Positions 22,163 to 26,980 of a stretch of 26,980 nt of DNA are shown one piece after another. The stretch lies in NCBI GenBank assembly GCA_910584805.1, contig CAJUCB010000018.1, positions 5,704-32,683 of the forward strand. Reading direction: 5' to 3'. The notes under the pieces were generated by a model. That model ran no database searches. It saw nothing but the letters and a program-made list of their open reading frames with translations, and was not told the origin of the DNA. This stretch comes from an uncultured Oscillospiraceae bacterium (GTDB lineage Bacteria > Bacillota > Clostridia > Oscillospirales > Oscillospiraceae). A program made the position numbers and the translations under genes. Each line of letters begins with the position of its first letter. Within the stretch, counting starts at the first letter, position 1.

Positions 22163-22193
22163 AAGGGAGCCTGCGGTATGCAGGCTCCTTTTC
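22163..22193 (+). terminator. Intrinsic terminator after nrdD
   Basis: GGAGCCTGC (22166-22174) pairs with GCAGGCTCC (22180-22188) around the loop GGTAT. Flanking A/T pairs extend the stem and TTTTC follows. It starts 6 nt after the nrdD stop. Confidence 0.85.
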
Positions 22194-22318
22194 ATTGAGA
22201 CAGACGTTTTGCAGGATTTCCGTTAAAGTCCCGAGGAAAGAACAATAGTGGGAATTCCAGACCAGGAAAACTATGGAAAAAAGTAGAAAAAACAGAACAG
22301 TCCAGGCGAAAAATAGAC

Positions 22319-22347
22319 TTGAAAACCGACAGTGATTGTACTACAAT
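22319..22347 (+). promoter_or_regulatory. Sigma-A promoter of the transhydrogenase operon
   Basis: TTGAAA (22319-22324) and TACAAT (22342-22347) are separated by 17 nt. The predicted start near 22354 leaves a leader of about 125 nt. The rest of the roughly 320-nt gene-free stretch (22157-22478) holds the nrdD terminator, an A-rich segment at 22255-22315 and an imperfect GCTTTTTGTC/GACAAAAAAGC inverted repeat at 22391-22433. No Rex-type palindrome was seen. Confidence 0.6.
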
Positions 22348-22478
22348 AGACCAGTAGCGCATACGATTCTGAGATTAGCACCAAAGCCTCGCTTTTTGTC
22401 ACGAGAGAAAAATGAAAGACAGGACAAAAAAGCTGCAAAACTACATTGACCTCCCAGTCGATCAAAGGAGTGAAGGAA

Positions 22479-24719
22479 ATGACCGAGTTTATGTCAGGCG
22501 TCGATCTCTCCATGATGGAGGGCGTACTGCGCAAGTACCAGGACGACTCCACCAGCCTGATTATGATCCTCCAACAGGCACAGTCCATTTATGGATATCT
22601 GCCCCAGGAAGTGATCTACCACGTGGCCGAGCGGACCGGGAACAGCCCTGCCAAGGTGATGGGTGTAGCTACCTTCTATAGCTACTTCCGCCTGGCCCCC
22701 ATGGGCACCTATCAGATCATGCTCTGCCAAGGCACCGCCTGCCACGTCAACGGTGCGGACCGCATCCGCCTGGCCATTACCCAAGAGTTGGGCATCAACA
22801 ACGGTGAGACCACCGAGGACGGGATGTTTACCCTCAACGAAGTGGCCTGCATTGGCTGCTGTTCTCTGGCCCCCGTTATGATGATAAATGGCGAGACCTA
22901 CGGCAACTTGACCCCAGAGAAAACCATCAAAATCCTACGGGATTTGCGCAAGCTAGAGTCTGGCGGCGGGATCCGGCTCTTGGTGGGACAGGGGAGCTGC
23001 GGTGTGTCCGCAGGTGCGGCCCGGGTGGCCAAGGTCCTCTCTGGGCACATGACCGCCACAGACAACTTTACCGTGCAGAAAACCGGCTGCATCGGCATGT
23101 GTTACTTAGAGCCTATCGTGGACATCTATGAGGGGGACACCTTCCTCCACCGCCTGGTGCGGGTGACGGAGACCGATGCCCTGGCCATTGTGGAAGCTGT
23201 GCGGAAAAAGGACTTCAAAAAATTGGAGCCCATGTTCATCAGCGACGACGACGCCCGCTTCCTGAAAAAGCAAAAGCGGGTGGCCCTGCGCCACTGCGGC
23301 GTTATCGACCCCACCAGCATCGACGACTACATCAAGAACGATGGCTATAAGGGCCTGGATAAGGCCCTGCAAAGAGAGCCAGAGGAGATCATCGAGGAAA
23401 TCAAGATCTCCGGCCTGGCCGGGCGTGGCGGCGCCGGCTTCCCCACCTGGTTCAAGTGGGACGCTGCGCGGAAGGCAGAGGGGGAGGAAAAGCACCTCAT
23501 CTGTAACGCCGACGAGGGCGACCCCGGCGCATTTATGGACCGCGCCGTCATCGAGTCCGACCCCCACAACCTCATTGAAGGTATGCTCATTGCAGCCTAC
23601 GCCATCGGGGCCACGGATATGTTTGTGTACATCCGTGCCGAATACCCCTTGGCCGTGGAGCACTTGGGCAAGGCCATCGAACAGGCCCGGAGCCGTGGCC
23701 TGTTGGGGGAGAACATCTTGGGCAGCGGCTTCTCCTGCGACTTGTCCATCAAGATCGGCGCCGGCGCGTTCGTCTGCGGCGAGGAGACAGCCCTCATCGA
23801 GTCCATGGAGGGTAAGCGGGGTATGCCCCGGCTGAAGCCCCCCTTCCCCGCCCAGAACGGTTATCTCAACGAGCCCTCCAACATCAACAACGTGGAGACC
23901 TTCGCCAATGTGCCCTGGATCATCCAGAACGGCGGCGCGGCCTTCTCTGCCATGGGTACGGAGAACTCCAAGGGCACCAAGGTGTTCGCCCTTACCGGTA
24001 AGGCCAAGCGGGGCGGCCTGGTAGAGGTGCCCATGGGCAACAGCCTGAAGGACATCATCTTCGACATCGCCGGCGGCATCAAAGAGGACCGTCAGTATAA
24101 GGCTGTGCAGATGGGCGGCCCCTCCGGCGGCTGTATCCCTGCCGCCCTGGCAGATACCCCCATCGACTACAAGGCCCTCTCCGCCACAGGTGCCATCATG
24201 GGCTCCGGCGGCATGGTGGTCATGGACGACAGCACCTGTATGGTGAACATGGCCCGCTTCTTCCTGGACTTCACCGCCCGGGAATCCTGCGGCAAGTGCG
24301 TCCCCTGCCGGATCGGTACCACCCGTATGAAGGAAATCCTGGACCGGATCTGTGAAGGCCAAGGCCAGGAAGGGGACATTGAGCTGTTGGAAGAGCTGTG
24401 CCTGGCCATCCGGGACGGCGCCCTGTGCGGCCTGGGCCAGACGGCCCCCAACCCGGTGCTCACCACCATCCGCTACTTCCGGGATGAGTATGAGGCCCAC
24501 ATCCGGGATAAGAAATGTCCCGCCTGCGAGTGCTCTGCCCTCATCACCATTGCCATCGACCCGGAGAAGTGTACGGGCTGTACGGTCTGCTCCAAGAAGT
24601 GCCCGGTGGAGTGCATCAGCGGTACCCGGAAGGAGCCCCACGTGATCAACCAAGAGGCTTGCATCAAGTGCAAACAGTGCATCAGCTCCTGCAAGTTCGA
24701 CGCGATTTTGGTACAGTGA
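22479..24719 (+). CDS. stnAB: Fused StnA-StnB: NuoE-like plus NuoF/HydB-like iron-sulfur flavoprotein
   Basis: The 746-residue protein joins two usually separate subunits. Residues 1-157 are NuoE/HydC-like with [2Fe-2S] ligands C83, C88, C124 and C128. A five- to seven-residue linker (LESGGG) leads to a second thioredoxin-like domain (about 164-250; C174, C204, C208). The NuoF core follows: GLAGRGGAGFPTWFKW (313-328) and NADEGDPGAFMDR (343-355) for FMN and NAD(H), then N3-type [4Fe-4S] ligands C604, C607, C610 and C650. Two ferredoxin-type [4Fe-4S] clusters use C698/C701/C704/C738 and C728/C731/C734/C708. Together with the next gene this resembles the Stn family transhydrogenase. ATG 22479 has AAAGGAG 8 nt upstream. 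A HydBC subunit pair of a hydrogenase is the alternative, but no HydA is nearby. Confidence 0.85.
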   Translation: MTEFMSGVDLSMMEGVLRKYQDDSTSLIMILQQAQSIYGYLPQEVIYHVAERTGNSPAKVMGVATFYSYFRLAPMGTYQIMLCQGTACHVNGADRIRLAITQELGINNGETTEDGMFTLNEVACIGCCSLAPVMMINGETYGNLTPEKTIKILRDLRKLESGGGIRLLVGQGSCGVSAGAARVAKVLSGHMTATDNFTVQKTGCIGMCYLEPIVDIYEGDTFLHRLVRVTETDALAIVEAVRKKDFKKLEPMFISDDDARFLKKQKRVALRHCGVIDPTSIDDYIKNDGYKGLDKALQREPEEIIEEIKISGLAGRGGAGFPTWFKWDAARKAEGEEKHLICNADEGDPGAFMDRAVIESDPHNLIEGMLIAAYAIGATDMFVYIRAEYPLAVEHLGKAIEQARSRGLLGENILGSGFSCDLSIKIGAGAFVCGEETALIESMEGKRGMPRLKPPFPAQNGYLNEPSNINNVETFANVPWIIQNGGAAFSAMGTENSKGTKVFALTGKAKRGGLVEVPMGNSLKDIIFDIAGGIKEDRQYKAVQMGGPSGGCIPAALADTPIDYKALSATGAIMGSGGMVVMDDSTCMVNMARFFLDFTARESCGKCVPCRIGTTRMKEILDRICEGQGQEGDIELLEELCLAIRDGALCGLGQTAPNPVLTTIRYFRDEYEAHIRDKKCPACECSALITIAIDPEKCTGCTVCSKKCPVECISGTRKEPHVINQEACIKCKQCISSCKFDAILVQ

Positions 24720-24738
24720 GAGAGGAGGGCGCAGGACT

Positions 24739-26799
24739 ATGAAAAAACGAATCAAAGTAACCATCAATGGGAAAAGCTGCACCGGCCTTGCCGGCCAGAC
24801 CCTCCTGGAGATCGCGGAAAAGAACGGCATTGAGATCCCCAATCTCTGCCACAACGAACAGCTCAAGCACTATGGCGGATGCAGCCTGTGCGTCGTGGAG
24901 GCCGAGGGCAGCCCCAAGCTGCTGCGGGCCTGCTCTACGGTGGCCCAGGACGGCCAGGTGATCTATACCGAGTCTGAGCGGGTGGTGCGTACCAGAAAGA
25001 CCAGCATTGAGCTGCTCATGAGTGACCACGACGGCGACTGCCGCGGCCCCTGTGTGTTGAAGTGCCCCGGCAGTGTCAACGCCCAGGGCTATGTCCAGGC
25101 CATTGCCCGGGGGGACGACAAGGAGGCTGTGCGCATCATCAAGGAGCGCCTGCCCATGCCCGCCTGTATCGGCCGGGTCTGCCCCCACCCCTGTGAGGAC
25201 GGCTGCCGCCGCCAGATGGTGGAGGAGTCTATCTCCATCGCCTATTTGAAATACTTCGCCGCCGACCGGGTCATTGCCGACGGTGGCTATCTCCCCGCCA
25301 AGGCTGCCGCCAGCGGCAAGCGGGTGGGGATCATCGGCGGTGGCCCCGGCGGCCTCACCGCGGCCTATTTCCTCTCCCTCCAAGGCCACCGGGTTACCGT
25401 TGTGGACGCCATGCCCCAGATGGGTGGTATGCTCCGCTACGGCATCCCTGAATACCGCCTGCCCAAGAAGGTCCTGGACGAAGAGGTGGCGGAGATCGCC
25501 TCTTTGGGTGTGGAGATGAAGAACAACTTCCGCATCGGCCAGGATGCCTCCTTTGAGGAGTTCAAGAGCCAGTATGATGCGGTGATCCTGGCCATCGGTG
25601 CCTGGAAGAGTATGCCCATCGGCTGCCCCGGTGAGGAGATGGAGGGCGTGCTGGGCGGCATCGACTTCCTGCGCCAGGTTGCCCTGGGGGAGAAGCCGGA
25701 CATCGGCGACAAGGTGGCCATCGTCGGCGGCGGCAACACCGCCATGGACGCCTGCCGTACCGCTGTGCGCCTGGGGGCCAAGGACGTGTACGTGGTCTAC
25801 CGCCGTACAGAGAAGGAAATGCCTGCTGAGCAGTTGGAAATCGACGAGGCCAGGGAAGAGGGCGTGACCTTCAAGTTCTTGACCAACCCCGCCGAGATCA
25901 TCGGCGAGAACGGTAAGGTCAAGGAGATGAAGTTGGAGATCATGGAGCTGGGCGAGCCCGACGAGAGCGGCCGCCGCCGTCCCATGCCCACGGGCAAGTA
26001 TGAGACCCTGCCTGTCACCTGCGTCATTGCCGCCATTGGACAGAAGGCCAACGTCACCGGCTTCGACGCTGTGGAGCTGAACGGCAAGGGGATCATTGCC
26101 GCCGACGAGACCAGCTACCGTACCTCTGTGGACGGGGTGTTCGCCGTGGGCGACGCCACCAACCAGGGGGCCGGGATCGCCATTGAGGCCATCGGGGAGG
26201 CCCGCCGCTGCGCCAAGGTGGTGGACCTGTTCCTGAAGGGGCTCCAGGTGCCCTACCACAAGACCTACCTGTCTGTGAAGAACGTGTCTCCGGAGGCGTT
26301 TGAGGAGTACAGCAAACTGCCCCGGACTAAGATGCCGACCCGTCCTGCGGAAGAGCGGAAGCACGACTTCCAGGCGGTGAACCTGGACTTCAGCGAGTCC
26401 CAGGCCCGGTCTGAGGCCGCCCGCTGCTTGGACTGCGGCTGCCATGATTTTGCCGAGTGTAAGCTGATCCGCTGCGCCAACCTGTATGCCCTAGAGCCGG
26501 AGCGTATTGCCCGGATCAAGGGCAATGGTAAGACGCACCTGAGCTTTAAGGAGAAGCGCTTGGTGGCCATTGAGCGGGACCAGGGAAAATGTATTCTCTG
26601 CGGCCAGTGTACCCGTACCTGCGACGAAGTGGTGGGCAAGGGTATCATCGACCTGGTGGGCCGTGGCTTCGACACCACCATCCGGCCGGAATTCCTACAA
26701 AGCGATGTGATCCAGGAGTGCGTGGATTGTTTGGAATGCGCCAACGCCTGTCCCACCGGTGCGTTGCGGATTCGAGAGAACGAGCAGGTGGACGAGTAA
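24739..26799 (+). CDS. stnC: StnC-like NAD(P)H/ferredoxin flavoprotein (NuoG-N plus NfnB/GltD)
   Basis: The 686-residue protein combines a NuoG-like [2Fe-2S] domain (C37, C48, C51, C65), a Cys cluster (H97, C101, C105, C109), and a GltD/NfnB-like flavoprotein. The latter has Fe-S ligands C143/C148/C152/C156, an FAD GGGPGG site (about 200-205), a second nucleotide site VAIVGGGNTAMDAC (326-339) and GVFAVGDATN (466-475). A CLDCGC motif lies near 563-568, and a C-terminal pair of [4Fe-4S] clusters at C618/C621/C624 and C661/C664/C667/C671. No H-cluster motif of [FeFe]-hydrogenase is present. In Stn complexes this subunit bifurcates electrons between NADPH, NAD and ferredoxin. It begins 19 nt after the StnAB fusion. 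A GltD-like subunit of another Fe-S oxidoreductase, such as a formate dehydrogenase complex, remains possible. Confidence 0.85.
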   Translation: MKKRIKVTINGKSCTGLAGQTLLEIAEKNGIEIPNLCHNEQLKHYGGCSLCVVEAEGSPKLLRACSTVAQDGQVIYTESERVVRTRKTSIELLMSDHDGDCRGPCVLKCPGSVNAQGYVQAIARGDDKEAVRIIKERLPMPACIGRVCPHPCEDGCRRQMVEESISIAYLKYFAADRVIADGGYLPAKAAASGKRVGIIGGGPGGLTAAYFLSLQGHRVTVVDAMPQMGGMLRYGIPEYRLPKKVLDEEVAEIASLGVEMKNNFRIGQDASFEEFKSQYDAVILAIGAWKSMPIGCPGEEMEGVLGGIDFLRQVALGEKPDIGDKVAIVGGGNTAMDACRTAVRLGAKDVYVVYRRTEKEMPAEQLEIDEAREEGVTFKFLTNPAEIIGENGKVKEMKLEIMELGEPDESGRRRPMPTGKYETLPVTCVIAAIGQKANVTGFDAVELNGKGIIAADETSYRTSVDGVFAVGDATNQGAGIAIEAIGEARRCAKVVDLFLKGLQVPYHKTYLSVKNVSPEAFEEYSKLPRTKMPTRPAEERKHDFQAVNLDFSESQARSEAARCLDCGCHDFAECKLIRCANLYALEPERIARIKGNGKTHLSFKEKRLVAIERDQGKCILCGQCTRTCDEVVGKGIIDLVGRGFDTTIRPEFLQSDVIQECVDCLECANACPTGALRIRENEQVDE

Positions 26800-26831
26800 G
26801 CCCTGTTGCGTGAGTTTTGTTGATATGGTAG

Positions 26832-26865
26832 GAGGCCCCCCAGCGGTGCTGGGGGGCCTCTTTTG
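26832..26865 (+). terminator. Intrinsic terminator of the transhydrogenase operon
   Basis: GAGGCCCCCCAGC (26832-26844) pairs perfectly with GCTGGGGGGCCTC (26848-26860) around GGT, and TTTTG follows. It starts 32 nt after the stop codon. Confidence 0.92.
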
Positions 26866-26945
26866 TGGGTGAATATGCAAAATTCTTTTTATTTTTGGGT
26901 AATTGTACAATCCAGGGATTTCCTTTTCTGGGAGGGTAATTTTTA

Positions 26946-26975
26946 GGGCACACCGCCAGGTGTGCCCTTATCGTT
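26946..26975 (+). terminator. Second hairpin at right edge, possible terminator or attenuator
   Basis: GGGCACACC (26946-26954) pairs perfectly with GGTGTGCCC (26959-26967) around GCCA, followed by TTATCGTTTG. A TACAAT-like -10 (26906-26911) lies upstream with a poor -35, so it could end a very short transcript or belong to a gene beyond the window. No coding region is seen from 26800 to the end. Confidence 0.45.
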
Positions 26976-26980
26976 TGCCC

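Noticed and set aside
23106..26445. Two open frames of over 580 codons on the - strand over the transhydrogenase genes
   Set aside because: Both are antisense to proteins with complete Fe-S and flavin motifs; they show only low-complexity composition typical of shadow frames.
22479..26799. Electron-bifurcating [FeFe]-hydrogenase (HydABC)
   Set aside because: HydB- and HydC-like parts are present, but the third component has a GltD/NfnB core and no H-cluster cysteine motifs.

Overview
The window looks like chromosome of a strictly anaerobic, endospore-forming, GC-rich member of the Clostridia, most likely a gut Oscillospirales lineage (inference). The evidence is a yabP-yabQ-divIC-yabR sporulation/division cluster, candidate sporulation-type promoters, an oxygen-sensitive class III ribonucleotide reductase (nrdD), and a two-gene iron-sulfur/flavin electron-transfer complex. 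No rRNA, tRNA, CRISPR array or insertion sequence was seen.

Layout. (1) 1-2154, + strand: a three-gene 'housekeeping chemistry' operon: an omega-amidase-like nitrilase cut by the left edge, a fumarylacetoacetate-hydrolase (FAH) family enzyme and an HD-domain YfbR/HDDC2-like phosphohydrolase. It ends at a hairpin shared with the next, convergent operon. (2) 2208-6068, - strand: a two-component system (response regulator then sensor kinase, with a good sigma-A promoter at 6131-6159), followed by yabP, yabQ, divIC and yabR in the Bacillus subtilis order, with a candidate sigma-E promoter ahead of yabP. (3) 6162-6372, + strand: a 49-codon Gln/Ser/Asn-rich gene behind a forespore-type promoter, possibly a small spore protein.

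(4) 6587-19539, + strand: about 13 kb of co-directional, mostly overlapping genes that follow the PBSX order: terminase small and large subunits, portal, prohead protease, small decoration-like protein, major capsid, three head/tail completion proteins, contractile sheath, tube, tail assembly chaperone with a -1 programmed frameshift, a short acidic protein where the tape measure should be, LysM protein, hub, mini-spike, gp25-like, baseplate J and gpI-like protein. All frames are intact. There is no integrase, repressor, replication module, tail fibre, holin or endolysin, and no full-size tape measure. It reads as a domesticated contractile-phage particle, perhaps a gene-transfer-agent-like or PBSX-like element. 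This is the most interesting system in the window.

(5) 19540-22193: a regulatory region with a 13-bp inverted repeat around a sigma-A promoter and a possible NrdR box, then nrdD and a terminator. (6) 22319-26865: a promoter followed by two genes that resemble the Stn (Sporomusa-type Nfn) electron-bifurcating transhydrogenase. The StnA (NuoE-like) and StnB (NuoF/HydB-like) parts are fused into one 746-residue protein, and StnC (NuoG-like N-terminus plus NfnB/GltD-like flavoprotein) follows. A strong terminator closes the operon, and a second hairpin lies at the right edge.
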